A stretch of DNA of 64,000 bases from Plasmopara viticola (lineage: Eukaryota; Oomycota; Peronosporomycetes; Peronosporales; Peronosporaceae), in contig MBPM02000109.1 in NCBI GenBank assembly GCA_001695595.3, positions 82,946-146,945 of the forward strand. Direction: 5' to 3'. Both the position numbers and the translations under genes were made by a program. The notes beneath the pieces were generated by a model. The model was given only the letters and a program-made list of their open reading frames with translations. It did no database searches and was not told the DNA's origin. Positions 11,446-22,371 of the stretch are shown piece by piece; within the stretch, counting starts at the first letter, position 1; every line of letters begins with the position of its first letter.

Positions 11446-12199
11446 CATGATATATCAGCAGCAAACAAAGAAGGTTACTAAATTATGCACTGTAGGGATA
11501 AAAAACGGATGAGGCGTCATTAGCACTCGCTCTGGGTTTTTATGTCACTATTGGATCCTACATGTTCTCCTACCTATGATGTACCTTAGGCAAGTAAGTG
11601 TTTTTATCCAGAAGTAAACAAAAAAAAATCCATTCGAATTTTGTGGATTTTTGTAAAAAAAATAATTCGATAATAGAACTTTTACCGTCTCGCCAGAAAG
11701 CCCTGGCTAATTTAATTGAGTCATACCTTTTCACAGTAGCTGTGCTCGTTGTTGGGGTGAGCAGTGGAGGTGACTTACGAAAAGGAGGCCGATACTACAC
11801 TGTTTAAAATGTCGTAAGTAGATAGCAAAACATGGCACTGCGTGAAAGAAATGCGTTGTACAAAAAATTTGCTCTGCGATGATGTAGGTGCGAGCAAGTA
11901 ACTTGTCATTCGTGGTTTTGTCAGGCGACTAATCACTGCGTCATCGTAGCGCCTTAAAAAAAGTAAGTGCTTTTATTGTTAAGTAAGAAGCGTTCTAACA
12001 TCGCATCTGTAGCAATCAAATCGATCTTTTCACATTCAATAGTAGTGAAGTGACTGTTGCGACACAAGTCGTTCAATTTTACCGTCTATCAGAAACAAAT
12101 CTGTTTAAGTTTCTCAAGTGTGATTAAGTTAAACACGTGGATGCAGAAAGATTTATAGGAGTCCGCAATAAACAAATCGCAGTCGAAAAGTTCAGTAAA
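11446..12199. other. Intergenic, nothing recognised
   Basis: AT-rich sequence with short frames only. The part after about 12150 may be the decayed start of the effector relic that follows. Confidence 0.35.
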
Positions 12200-12534
12200 A
12201 CTGGACACAACTTTTGAAAGTCGACATTTGCGACTCTGTAAGAGATGTTTGATGCTTAAGGACAACAGCGAAGTCGAAGCAATAATTGTGCACGCTATAA
12301 AAAAGATGAAGACACGCGTATCTGGGACTCCATTTTGAAGATCGACGGCTTAAACAGCTAGTAGACGGCGTGATAAGTTTTAAAGTTCTTGGTACGAGCA
12401 GGTGTAGGCGTTATGCACTCAATCTCGATCGGGAGCGAATTTCCGTGCTTTTAAAAGAGCAATTAGAGCTAGGATTTGTATTTACCGATGCGCTTATTCT
12501 TAATTATAAAGCGATCTTTAACGATATCGCCTGA
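12200..12534 (+). pseudogene. Effector-family relic (middle part)
   Basis: The stretch 12257-12350 aligns base by base with 18053-18140 of the intact gene, the part encoding DNGGVEAIIAQAI...DTQALGLRFKDLL, with small indels that shift the frame. An open tail of 44 codons (12403-12531, TGA 12532-12534) follows in which CRRYALNLDRE corresponds to the family's RYS/ALYRD(S/G) block. No start, signal peptide or C-terminal repeat can be found, so it is a dead fragment. Confidence 0.6.
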
Positions 12535-12615
12535 ATTTTATCTATCTATTTAAGCAGATGCACTACAGGGAGGATTATCGGTAAAGCATTCTGTCCCCAA
12601 TCGACTTCTAATTAA

Positions 12616-13553
12616 GGAAGCCGGTATCGATACACACACACCCTAGGTATATCCACACTATAAGCCACAAACTCTCTTGTTTAAGCGCCACAACCATCGT
12701 AAAAACACACCCGTCGCAAATTGAATTCACATACCATACATCACACCTAAATCTGCAATCGTGCATGACGGTTGCCGATTAGATTGGTTGCTTTAAAAAC
12801 GAAGAGGTCGTACTGACTTCAGAGTTTGTCATACGCTTAGAGCAACAGTATATATTTATGGGAGCCGGTAATGGACGAAAGTTTACACAAGTACGACGGG
12901 CTTGCCGTGCGTGCATACAATTTGGCAAGTTATTGATGCGAAAGAGAATTATTGGATCGACCACTTCCACCGTCACTGGTGGTTGCACCAATTCGTGACA
13001 CCTAAGTTGCCTGGTGCGAAAAGTCGGGATTTTGGCAGTATCATTGCAGATCTGCAGGAACACTACGAGGACTTGCCAGGGCATCGACAACGACTCCTTC
13101 ACGAAAACCTGTCTAAGCTTACTGCCAACACGAGTACAGCTGTGCAGGATCCATAAATTCTACGAGGACAAGGACGAGGACGTCCCCAAGGGTCTTCAAG
13201 CACAGTTAGAGATCCCTCGGAATTTGAGTACTTTGTTTCGCACTAAACGAGGCGAACAAGACGAATATGTGGATCATGTATCGAAGAGTGTCATAACAAA
13301 CGCACTTCCCCATCGTCGCAACGGGTTACGCGCAGTGGGGTCCAATGAGGTGGCTCCTCGTTTTGTTTATATTTGTGTTATTCTTGTAAAATACAAATTT
13401 TGTACTTCTACAGATTTTAAGCAGGGTATGGGTGTGATGTATGGTATGCGTTTTCAATTCTAGCGACGGGTGTGGCGCTTATTCAAGAGAAATTGTGGCT
13501 TATACCTGTAGGGGGGGTGGCGATACCTAGGGGGGTTGTCGATACCGGCTCCC
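12616..13553 (+). mobile_element. TIR DNA transposon of about 940 bp, unrecognised cargo
   Basis: Long inverted repeats bound this unit. The left one (about 12616-12747) and the right one (about 13431-13553) align for roughly 130 bases with small indels. Shared blocks include AGCCGGTATCGA, CCTAGGTAT, TATAAGCCACAA, TCTCTTG, TAAGCGCCACA, CCCGTCGC and ATACCATACATCACACC. TTAA abuts both ends (12612-12615 and 13554-13557), which would suit a piggyBac-type target. A TA duplication two to five bases further out is equally possible. The interior has coding-like but frame-broken plus-strand sequence, and no DDE motif could be made out. It is probably a non-autonomous or decayed element. The plus strand is assigned only because the interior frames read that way. 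Confidence 0.75.
12785..13463 (+). pseudogene. Unrecognised coding-like sequence inside the TIR element
   Basis: Three overlapping plus-strand frames look protein-like in turn. The first (about 12783-12985) has an acidic start and a RRACRACIQFGK stretch that could be a remnant of a Cys-rich transposase tail. The second (12902-13156) is rich in W/H (WIDHFHRHWWLH) and ends in a helical, Leu-rich part. The third (to 13463) has an Asp/Glu/Lys-rich FYEDKDEDVPKGLQ segment. I do not recognise a family. Possibilities are a decayed transposase or a captured host gene fragment. Its last part runs into the right inverted repeat. Confidence 0.3.
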
Positions 13554-13840
13554 TTAATTAATAGTTGGCCTTGAAAAGAATACTCACCTTTTTTTCAAGT
13601 AGCTCTTCTACGGTATTGTACCCTTTTTTTTCGCAAATAGCTGCGCAGTATGAAGTATTGTATGAATAGCGTTGCAATATACACAAGCTTGGTCCTAAAT
13701 TACAAGCTTTGTACATTCTAAGCTTTTTTCTCACCTAGGTGCAATTTGCCACCTATCATGGTGACGATATCAGTACGTAATTGAAAGTGATGAGCACCAT
13801 ATGTTATTTTAGCACCGTACTTCTAAATTAGAGCAATTGT

Positions 13841-14990
13841 AATGTAATGTATTACGTTATCGCGTTGCCAAGGTATGCACGTGCTAGGCTCAGTCTGGCT
13901 AGTCCACGGCATAGAGTGGTGTCCGCATACGTCGAGTCTCGTTCGGCGGGCGGTGCATCCAGCACCGAGGTCGTATGGGTCTTCCATTTCTTTCGGTCTT
14001 GTGCAAGGGTACGTACCACTTCGAGGTCTTGTGCTGTCCGGAGTCAAAAGCCGGAGCCACGGGAAACAAGATTGTGGTCGAGTGTCGAGGGGAGCGTGGT
14101 GCGGGGACGTCCGCGCCATTTTGCTGCGGTGAATAAGAAGTAGGCACGCATCTGGAGGTTAGCTGGAATGTCGGGATTGCGGCGAAGTACATGGCCAAAC
14201 AGGCGCCAGCGAGCTTGTGTCAGTCGTAATCTCAGCGGCCGCTCATCACAGAGGTCGTTAAGTCTTGCATTCGAAATGGGTCGGGGGTAGCGATAGCCAA
14301 GAGCGTAGCGAAGCTGGCGGCGATGGAAACTCTCGAGGCCGTGGAGCTCTGACTTGGTAAGAGCCCAGTTGTACAGCAGAATCGGTAGAACGTAGGTGTT
14401 GTACAATCGAATGCGTGTCTTGGGTGAGATGAACGTGGGGCGGAGCCAGACGGACCAGAGGCGGTGGAGCGCGAGGGTGGCCAGGGACTTGCGTCGGGAT
14501 AGATCTTTAATATCGCCGAAGAGTGTTCCGAGCTTCTTAGTGTGGTGCCAGGTTTCTTCTCGGGATCAGGCGTGTCGAGTGGCGCCCGACGGGTTGCAGT
14601 GGCGGCGGATTTCGGTGACTTCGGTCTTGGCTTCGTTTTTTTTTTCTTTTTTTCAGGGTTAGAAGGAAGTCATCAATGCGGTGCTCACCTCTATCGTAAA
14701 TCTTGGTTTCTCGGAGGCCAAGGATATCGACGCGGTAGCGCCGGAGATCTTCGGGGAGTGTTACGTGCTTCTTGCGCTTCGAACCTAGAGAATTCACATT
14801 AAAGGAGCCAATTCGGATGCGGTTGGCGCGGTTAAGGGCGTGGAAGGGGGTTTGGCCTGGTGCTGGAGACCGTCGCGTCGAGGGTGAGACTCGTTAGAGA
14901 CCTGCAGATGCCCGAGAGCACCTGCCCGAAGCGCGCAAGCATTAAGCCCCCGCGCTTGGAAGGAGGGCGTCACCCCAACCTTTTCCGAAA
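13841..14990 (-). mobile_element. Internally deleted LINE, copy 1 (1150 bp, 14 bp target duplication)
   Basis: The same 14 bases (ATTAGAGCAATTGT) flank the element at 13827-13840 and 14991-15004. On the minus strand it begins with TTTCGGAAAAGG-type 5' sequence and then encodes the start of an APE-type endonuclease (NSLGSKRKKH...RRYRVDILGLRETKIY, near 14650-14797). A lysine-rich junction (poly-T on plus, 14637-14651) follows, then only the C-terminal tail of a LINE reverse transcriptase (KKLGTLFGD, LYNTYVLPILLYNWALT, RRWRLFGHVLRRNPDIP type, 14044-14406). It ends with an (ACATT)n tail. Most of the endonuclease and the RT catalytic part are missing, so it had to be mobilised in trans. Copy 2 at 18938-20093 is nearly identical with the same internal junction. 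Confidence 0.85.
14044..14406 (-). pseudogene. LINE reverse transcriptase C-terminal fragment
   Basis: A 120-codon minus-strand frame with the thumb/tail region typical of non-LTR reverse transcriptases: a YNTYVLPILLY block, then SFHRRQLRYALGYRYP, then RWRLFGHVLRRNPDIPAN. No catalytic YxDD block is present. The corresponding frame in copy 2 (18954-19508) is longer, 184 codons, because a stop here is absent there. Confidence 0.75.
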
Positions 14991-15004
14991 ATTAGAGCAA
15001 TTGT

Positions 15005-16584
15005 TGCACGATATTCGTCTATACGACGAAGGCGAAACTTCAATCCTGCAGAGACTAAGAGAGCGACGCCTTAGCTTGCTAGAGTAGCAAAAGTCACAAG
15101 ATACAATTGACAATTTATTATTTGTGGTTTCATGAAGGTAGATACATTTAAAGACTCTCGCATCGCATCCTTAAATCAAATTTTGATTAAAACAAGCTCA
15201 GCTTCTTTTCAGGTGTCACCTTATATTCTGCAAAGCTTTCGCTCGTCTTGCGCTTAAGTTCATCCAAGAAGGACTCGTCCAGGACGTAATTGTTTAATCG
15301 TTTCAGACAATAGAGTCATTTGATGAATTTTACCTGATAAATTATCACGCTTCTCACCTTAATGTCTGTTTTAAAGCTCGTGTGACTAGATTGGAAGCAT
15401 CTTCATTGCTTAGGTCCACGCAGTGGTGAATCATACTTTGTCCATGTACTAGCTCATCGTGACCACAGGTTCGACACTCGCACCATCTAGCTCTGTAGTT
15501 AACTTTCTCTGATATTCGAGGCCTCGATAAGCTCGATCACCGATGGCAATCTTGGATCAACAATCTCAGCAAGGACCAACGCATCAACATGTGGTGATTT
15601 ATTTCTCTCTATGACAACTCGTTTTTAACTACAGTCTTATTGCAATGTTCTTTGTTGCAAGCAAACTTACACTGCTCGCCGTTGCTCTTGGCAAAGTTAC
15701 ATATTATATTTGAATGAAGTTTATGTTCTTTTCTTTGAAATGATCTTCGGCTACTCATCTTTATGATGTCGTATTCAAGAGGAGTGCCTGCCCTTTGCAC
15801 ATAATCGTTCGGGTGTCGCCACAACTAGTGAATGTCAAGGGTGACCCAAACACCTACAAAACTTGTTAATTCGTGAATACTAGGAATTTGCTGCTGTCAA
15901 ATACTGGCTCCTCTCGGTTGACTGAGCGTGCTCGCATCCTTTTAAAAGTAATGAGAAATAATGCTAGAACTCGTCTCTCAGTTGGAGAGTAAGACCCAAC
16001 GACAAGACTGACTTACGTCACACACCAGCGTGGTCGTCTGCTATTTAGCATGGAAGCGAGCTTTAAAAAGCAGTAGCGTGAAGGGCTATTAGTCAGTACT
16101 TCTTTCAAAACGATGCCGACTTCAAATTGGCACCTTCACCGGGCTGCCACTGTGTATAGAAGAAGGTTACGACGAATAACATTAAGTATCCACCCTATGC
16201 CTCAAAATGGCAAAGAAACCCATATGTTAAGCGTTGCTGCCTTCACCGCCATGTATTTAAAATACACATGTGTCACTCGCGTGTACGCCTTTCTTTTAGA
16301 TAAGATGCTACACCCTCGTCACTGCTAAGAGCCATAATAAAGACAATCAACCATGGTGGTCGTAACATACCTCGACACTGGTCAGACGGCGAGCACAGCG
16401 ATGTCGCCTCGAAGTCTGGAAGACAGTCCTATTTAGCGTCGAGCCGAGTGATCTATACGAGTCAGCGTTGCCAAAGCAAAACAAACAATCAAAGACGTTC
16501 AAGCTTGTCTCCGGGTAATTGTGTGTCGCTCTGGGGACGCAGCTCCGACCCCAAGTTTTCGCATTGCTGCTGAAAATCGAAAAG
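15005..16584. other. Intergenic; unrecognised frame fragments on the minus strand
   Basis: Near 15190-15840 the minus strand has short frames with protein-like runs (for example HVDALVLAEIVDPRLPSVIE and NNYVLDESFLDELKRKTSES) separated by stops. This suggests a decayed gene of unknown family. The frame 15609-15824 contains four Cys/His pairs (CNFAK..CKFACNKEHCN) but no motif I can name. Nothing else is recognised. Confidence 0.3.
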
Positions 16585-16655
16585 CACGCGACGGTTTTTT
16601 TCAACTTTACCGAAACATGTCTACATGGTCTCAAGTTGAAAAAAACCGTCGCGTG
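16585..16655. repeat. Perfect 23-bp inverted repeat (hairpin)
   Basis: The arm at 16585-16607 is the exact reverse complement of 16633-16655 (CACGCGACGG, seven T, CAACTT), with a 25-base spacer. It lies alone, without other signs of a transposon that I could see. Confidence 0.9.
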
Positions 16656-17563
16656 TTGCTGTCGTCCACCATGATAACAGTGATGTACCGTTCGAGACTA
16701 ATGCAGCTCCAACGACGGAGTCTTCATCATTTTGTCACAATCAAGATAATTCAGTCATCCAAATTTCCAAGCTCATCATCTTATCGCAAGCAATAGCTGG
16801 GGACTGAAAACTGTGAATTCATTGATCCGGAAGGTATAGTTGTTGATCCTTCCAAGTGGGCAGAATTCTTTAAAATTTTCTTGCTATCTTCCACACATCA
16901 TCACAGTTTATATTAATATGTTAAGAGTGAAAGAAGTGGCCTATGAAAGAGCTCGGCGCTAGGCTCGTACTGCACGGTCCTGCTTTGCGGAACTCGAAGT
17001 AAGGGCGACAGGCACAGTACTGGTAGTACAAGCTGTAGCCCCTATTAGATATGAAGTGACGAACAGGCCAAAGCATGCCACAATGAGCATGAGCTTGTTG
17101 TTCACGTGGTCATTCGGGTTGCGCTCTAGACACTTAACAAAGCGCTCAACAGAGTCATACAGATATTCGAGAAGAAAGTAAGATCATCATAACAAAGTGC
17201 GACAATATGTATAAGTCACTCATCACTTCTGTTTAAACGGACCCTGGACGGAATTAAAGAGATATTCAAGACACCAGCAAGCAAAGGCTGTCTAGTCGTT
17301 ACCATTACGTTAATCGAGAGAGCAGCTCATGGGTCCCTTATGAATTAACGCGGGCCTCAAGCTCGGAACCTACACCCGCCATTTGTTGTGACGCCGCTAG
17401 AATAGGGGGAAATGATGGGTACAATCATTATGAAGTAGAGGTGACTTCGCAAATCGATGAGCCAGAAGGGTTTTAGACCAGATTTATTGTCAGATCGTGA
17501 TAACAGCAGATCAGCACGATCCCCGAGCCAAGATAGTGCACAATTCGGGCTTGAACAATATTG
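16656..17563 (+). promoter_or_regulatory. Upstream region of effector gene 17609, sharing blocks with other effector upstream regions
   Basis: The block near 16990-17035 (GGGCGACAGGCACAGTAC.GGTA.TACAA) recurs near 55365-55400 upstream of the gene at 56054. The block near 17275-17330 (CAGCAAGCAAAGGCT.TCTAGTCGTTAC) recurs near 55730-55790 and 32165-32210. The block near 17370-17560, running up to the core promoter, is shared with 32275-32473. These show that genes and upstream DNA were duplicated together. No transcription-factor site can be named. Confidence 0.5.
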
Positions 17564-17582
17564 ACGCATTTTCCATTTTACC
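17564..17582 (+). promoter_or_regulatory. Oomycete core promoter of effector 17609
   Basis: ACGCATTTTCCATTTTACC fits GCTCATTYYNCAWTTTNYY except at two positions in the first three. The predicted start site is about 41 bases before the ATG. The same sequence precedes the gene at 32519. Confidence 0.65.
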
Positions 17583-17608
17583 TGCCGACTTCGAAGTCAA
17601 CAAAGCTC

Positions 17609-18792
17609 ATGGTTCCATTGCGTTTGCGGTGTGTTATGACGCTGACAGCAGTCACTCTGTTAGCACTTTGTGAGACTGATAAAGTGACGGCAAGAGCCTC
17701 GGATGCTGCGAAGCCCCAAACCCAAGGCTTTGATTCATTGGCTATTTCGAACCAACTACGTTCACGACGGCGGTGGCCTGTACGTCTCTTGTTGTCGGGC
17801 AGAACTTCATCGATCGTATCGGCCTTCACACATTCATCGGTGGGAAAAAAGTTGCTATTCTCGGATCTTCGCTTTAAAAAGAAGCAGAAAATTGTGACTG
17901 ATCTGTTCAAGTCTCACGACGTCAAAAGTGCGAATGCCCAAAAAAATTTTAGAAGTCATCAGTACAAGAGTTGGGAAGCTGAAGTCAAGGCAAAATATGG
18001 AGAGCGCTCTGAAGAGTTGATGCTTTCAACAATGTATGAGCAGTACAACGCACGCGACAACGGCGGAGTCGAAGCAATAATTGCGCAGGCTATTAAAGTC
18101 TCAGACACGCAAGCTTTGGGACTCCGCTTTAAGGACCTGCTGCTAAAGAAGTTGGGCCCCGGCGTGAAAAAGGCGTTAATCAGTCGCAAGAAAAAGGTCG
18201 ATATGACTGCCGTATGGACGTACATGCGTAATTCGTCCTATCGAGATTCGGAGGAAATGTCCGTGCATCAGAAAATGATACAAGAGGTGCACGACCCTTA
18301 TTTTCCGGAGCGAATTCATTTGTACAAAGAAACTCTTAAAAAGGAATCAGCGACTTCATTTAAACATTTAGACCACACTTTCGAGACAATCAGTGGTGGC
18401 AGGAAGGTAGTTGACGTTTTCAAAGAATTGCAAGGATTCAACAACAATGCCTATCTGCTTCACAAGCTTTACGAAGAGGCGAATGACCGTACAATCGACG
18501 TAAATCCAGTCGAATATATGCTGACTAGACTGCATACGGCGCGATGGTCTAACGACGAAATTGCCAATCATCTTCTACCGATCAGGAAACAAGATTTTTC
18601 CCCTGATCTTCGTGACAAGTTGCTAGACCCGATGCTCGACAAGTTGGCTTCACTCTTGCCCTCTCGTCTTGACTTACAGCGCATTCATGAGGATCTACCG
18701 GTACGTATGCATGTGGTTTACACATGGCGTACGAGCTCTCGCGCTGACGTAGTGTTGCTTGTGTGTTTGTTTACTTTCTGTAGCCAACGTAA
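17609..18792 (+). CDS. Secreted LWY-type effector-like protein, gene 1 (two exons)
   Basis: The frame gives 364 residues before a likely intron (18701-18783), then codons P-T-stop. The ATG at 17609 is chosen because it starts a signal peptide (VPLRLRCVMTLTAVTLLALC, cleavage near TARA-S at 30) and follows the core promoter by about 41 bases. Residues 48-51 are NQLR where RxLR would stand; RRRWPVRLL follows at 53-61 and there is no clear EER. The rest is helical with LWY-like repeats: SHQYKSWEAEV near residue 120, RDSEEMSVHQ, then FNNNAYLLHKLYEEA and a second tryptophan in TARWSNDEI. Such proteins act inside host cells after secretion; that role is inferred. Without splicing the frame runs on to 18841. 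Both flanks are bounded by copies of the same LINE. Paralogs lie at 32519 and 56054. Confidence 0.8.
18701..18783 (+). other. Predicted phase-0 terminal intron (83 nt)
   Basis: GTACGTATGC...TTTCTGTAG. The paralogous genes have introns at the same codon boundary (33578-33670 and 57107-57191). After splicing all three genes read P followed by a short tail and stop, giving 366, 357 and 357 residues. Confidence 0.6.
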
Positions 18793-18937
18793 ATATAAAG
18801 ACGACTGGTGTGGGTTCCCGTCTGTAGTAGAGAAGACTTGACTAGTTTTGAGAGACTAATTTCTCGGTGTTTCAAGGGCAATTGTGTCGTTTGAACACGC
18901 GGCTTGCATGTCAACGATCCAAGCATTGAGTACATTT

Positions 18938-20093
18938 AATGTAATGTAATGTATTACGTTATCGCGTTGCCAAGGTATGCACGTGCTAGGCTCAGTCTGG
19001 CTAGTCCACGGCATAGAGTGGTGTCCGCATACGTCGAGTCTCGTTCGGCGGGCAGTGCATCCAGCACCGAGGTCGTATGGGTCTTCCATTTCTTTCGGTC
19101 TTGTGCAGGGGTACGTACCACTTCGAGGTCTTGTGCTGTCCGGAGTCGAAAGCCGGAGCCACAGGAAACAAGGTTGTGGTCGAGTGTCGAGGGAAGCGTG
19201 GTGCGGGGACGTCCGCGCCATTTTGCTGCGGTGGAGAAGAAGTAGGCACGCATCTGGAGGTTAGCTGGAATGTCGGGATTGCGGCGAAGTACATGGCCAA
19301 ACAGGCGCCAGCGAGCTTGTGTCAGTCGTAGTCTCAGCGGCCGCTCATCACAGAGGTCGTAGAGTCTTGCATTCGAAATGGGTCGGGGGTAGCGATAGCC
19401 AAGAGCGTAGCGAAGCTGGCGGCGATGGAAACTCTCGAGGCCGTGGAGCTCTGACTTGGTAAGAGCCCAGTTGTACAGCAGAATCGGTAGAACGTAGGTG
19501 TTGTACAATCGAATGCGTGTCTTGGGTGAGATGAACGTGGGGCGTAGCCAGACGGACCAGAGGCGGTGGAGCGCGAGGGTGGCCAGGGACTTGCGTCGGG
19601 ATAGATCTTTAATATCGCCGAGGAGTGTTCCGAGCTTCTTAGTGTGGTGCCAGATTTCTTCTCGGGATCGGGCGTGTCGAGTGGCGCCCGACGGGTTGCA
19701 GTGGCGGCGGATTTCGGTGACTTCGGTCTTGGCTTCGTTTTTTTTTTCTTTTTTTCAGGGTTAGAAGGAAGTCATCAATGCGGTGCTCACCTCTATCGTA
19801 GATCTTGGTTTCTCGGAGGCCAAGGATATCGACGCGGTAGCGCCGGAGATCTTCGGGGAGTGTTTCGTGCTTCTTGCGCTTCGAACCTAGAGAATTCACA
19901 TTAAAGGAGCCAATCCGGATGCGGTTGGCGCGATTAAGGGCGTGGAAGGGGGTTTGGCCTGGTGCTGGAGACCGTCGCGTCGAGGGTGAGACTCGTTAGA
20001 GACCTGCAGATGCCCGAGAGCACCTGCCCGAAGCGCGCGAGCATTTAGCCCCCGCGCTTGGAAGGAGGGCGTCACCTCAACCTTTTCCGAAAA
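18938..20093 (-). mobile_element. Internally deleted LINE, copy 2 (1156 bp, 13 bp target duplication)
   Basis: The 13 bases ATTGAGTACATTT flank it at 18925-18937 and 20094-20106. Content, junctions and orientation equal copy 1 (13841-14990); differences are a few scattered substitutions and the tail length (one more pentamer). The RT tail frame (18954-19508, 184 codons) is open through SARLYDLCDERPLRLRL to the end of the element, and the endonuclease start is at 19755-19899. The near identity of the two copies in different target sites points to recent movement by trans-acting LINE proteins, not to local duplication. Confidence 0.87.
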
Positions 20094-20200
20094 ATTGAGT
20101 ACATTTGTTACTTGTATTCATTTTGAAGGAGCGATAAAAAACCGAGCCTTTTCAGCACTGTACGACTCATTACCCTTTTGTTGTTTATCTCGAAATCGTT

Positions 20201-20526
20201 GTATTGTATTGTATTGTATTACATTATCGCGTTGCCAAGTTATGCGCGTGCTAGGCTCCATGGCTAGTCCACGGCATAGAGTGGTGTCCGCATACGTCGG
20301 GTCTCGTTCGGCGGGCAGTGCAGCCAGCACCGAGGCCGTGAGGGTCTTCCGTTTTTTTTTTTACCTCTGACTTGGTGAGAGCCCAGGTGGCCTGGTGCTG
20401 GAGACCGTCGCGTCGAGGGTGAAACTTGTTAGAGACCTGCAGATGCCCGAGAGCACCTGCCCGAAGCGCGCGAGCATTTAGCCCCCGCGCTTGGAAGGAG
20501 GGCGTCACCCCAACCTTTTCCGAAAA
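20201..20526 (-). mobile_element. Short LINE-derived element S1 (326 bp)
   Basis: It is flanked by 11 bp TCGAAATCGTT (20190-20200, 20527-20537). Its 5' and 3' ends match the LINE copies, but two internal stretches are missing, with a T-rich filler at one junction. The 3' tail is (ACAAT)n on the minus strand. Confidence 0.88.
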
Positions 20527-20537
20527 TCGAAATCGTT

Positions 20538-22022
20538 ACGATATTAAAATGCGTTTTTTATCCTTGCTTTCTCGGCCTATGATTAGCTGTTTTGATAATC
20601 TATAATAATCAATGCAGCGACTGACGCACTCTATGCGTTGTGACATATGTATGGCGACGCAGACCAAAAGATATTTGTGGAGGTGCACAAATGATCATGC
20701 AAAGCCTTGCTGGTTGGCAGTTAAAGCATAATTCATACATTCTTCGAAATAGCCTTTGGAATGTCGGATGTGCGTTATTCAACGTGGATTACTAACTTAG
20801 ATTCCAATCATACCTCTGTCCAGCCCTAGGTTGATTTAGATTGCAACTATCTCACCATTATCTAGCATCTCGCCACCGCCGACTATGATGCTGACACAAC
20901 CAGCTCATCAAGGATTCTGTAGCAAGTAATCCGGACTGTGACTGAAGTGGTCAACCCCAAAATGATTTTATTCAGTTCAAATCAACCTCAAAAACAAATT
21001 GCAAACTTCTGCATGTTTGCAACCGAAATTGCTCTTTTGCTCATTCAACCTGATTCCACTCAGTGGATGCGCGCATGGCACAGCCCGATCTCGCCTTAGC
21101 CACCAGCTACGGGTGTCACTCGCACTAGACTGCGCTATGCGATGCAACGCCTAAAATGTACATGATGTACACCTTAAGTATGTCCTTTAATGAACTCGAA
21201 AGCGCGTCGTTAGCTCGCTACATCTCGCCCATATTACACGCCAGCAGTGCGCCCAACACCACTTTCACATTTTCGTCTTTTACCGCTTCGTTCTTGGACA
21301 GTAGTATTAGGTTCTCTAAGGCCACATGCACTGACTCCTCATTTCTATGCTAAGCCAGCAGACCTGCACTTGAGCTGCGCGTGCCTTTAGCTTTGTGAGT
21401 CGTCCGCCATCGTTCCTGAAGCTGTCGTATTCATAAAAAATGCCTAATAAAAGCCAATATGGGCATTTTAAGGATTCTCAAGTACGCTCACTATAACTGC
21501 ATACCGTTAAAAATATATTCTTTCGTAGTGCACGACTTGCAAACGCATCTGCACGATGCCTCAACTATCATGCTGATGTCAGCTCGTATTCAATGATTCG
21601 CTTGTAGGGATAGCCAACACAAATGACTTCTTATCTGATGAGTGGCGTTGAAGGGTCCTCACACAGCTTGGCAGATGGAGGAAGGTAAAGCTGGGAATGA
21701 AAGTTTATCAGTGACCACAATTTGTTCCACTACCAAGGCAGTGAGTTCTTATCTTGTACGCGAACTGGTGATCGACAGCTACATTGTATAGCCATATGTC
21801 CACTTTTTGAATCATCTTGGTTTTTTGCGCGGACAGATCTTTGAAATCACGAGCAGAAGGATATAAAACTTTCCCATATATCACGGTAGTATTTCGCTAC
21901 CGCATTCATGACAAGAAATGTATTCGTTATTTCTGCTCAAAATTCTCACTTTATAAAATATCATCTTATAATTTGATGCGAGCGTATTTTTGATGCGAAA
22001 CGTGATTCGTTGATTCTTTTTT
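20538..22022. other. Intergenic, nothing recognised
   Basis: No element matches. The minus strand around 21180-21350 has a short protein-like run (HRNEESVHVALENLILLSKN) that could be a decayed gene, but I cannot assign it. Confidence 0.35.
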
Positions 22023-22035
22023 CAATAGCTACCTT

Positions 22036-22358
22036 AATAAAATGTAATGTATTACGTTATCGCGGTGCCAAGTTATGCACGTGCTAGGCTCAGTCTGGCT
22101 AGTCCACGGCATAGAGTGGTGTCCGCATACGTCGGGTCTCGTTCGGCGGGCAGTGCATCCAGCACCAAGATCGTGAGGGTCTTCCATTTTTGTTTTAGCT
22201 CTGACTTGGTAAGAGCCCAGGTGGCCTCGTGCTGGTGACCGTCGCGTCGAGGGTGAGACTCGATAGAGACCTGCAAAACCCGAGAGCACCTGCCCGAAGC
22301 GCGCGAGCATTTAGCCCCCGCGCTTGGAAGGAGGGCGTCACCCCAACCTTTTCCGAGA
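22036..22358 (-). mobile_element. Short LINE-derived element S2 (323 bp)
   Basis: Target duplication CAATAGCTNCCTT with one mismatch (22023-22035, 22359-22371). It has an (ACATT)n tail and the GGCTCAGTCTGG variant shared with the full LINE copies. Its first junction retains AGCTCTGACTTGG like the LINE, so it is the member closest to the parent. Confidence 0.85.
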
Positions 22359-22371
22359 CAATAGCTTCCTT

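Noticed and set aside
13847..14802. Several plus-strand open frames of 85-98 codons in the LINE (and the same at 18949-19904)
   Set aside because: They are antisense to the endonuclease and RT pieces and exist because the element is GC-rich; the second copy repeats them exactly as expected from near identity.
17561..17608. Extension of effector gene 1 upstream to 17561
   Set aside because: That frame begins at TTG, overlaps the core promoter and would put 16 residues before the signal peptide. The ATG at 17609 fits the paralogs.
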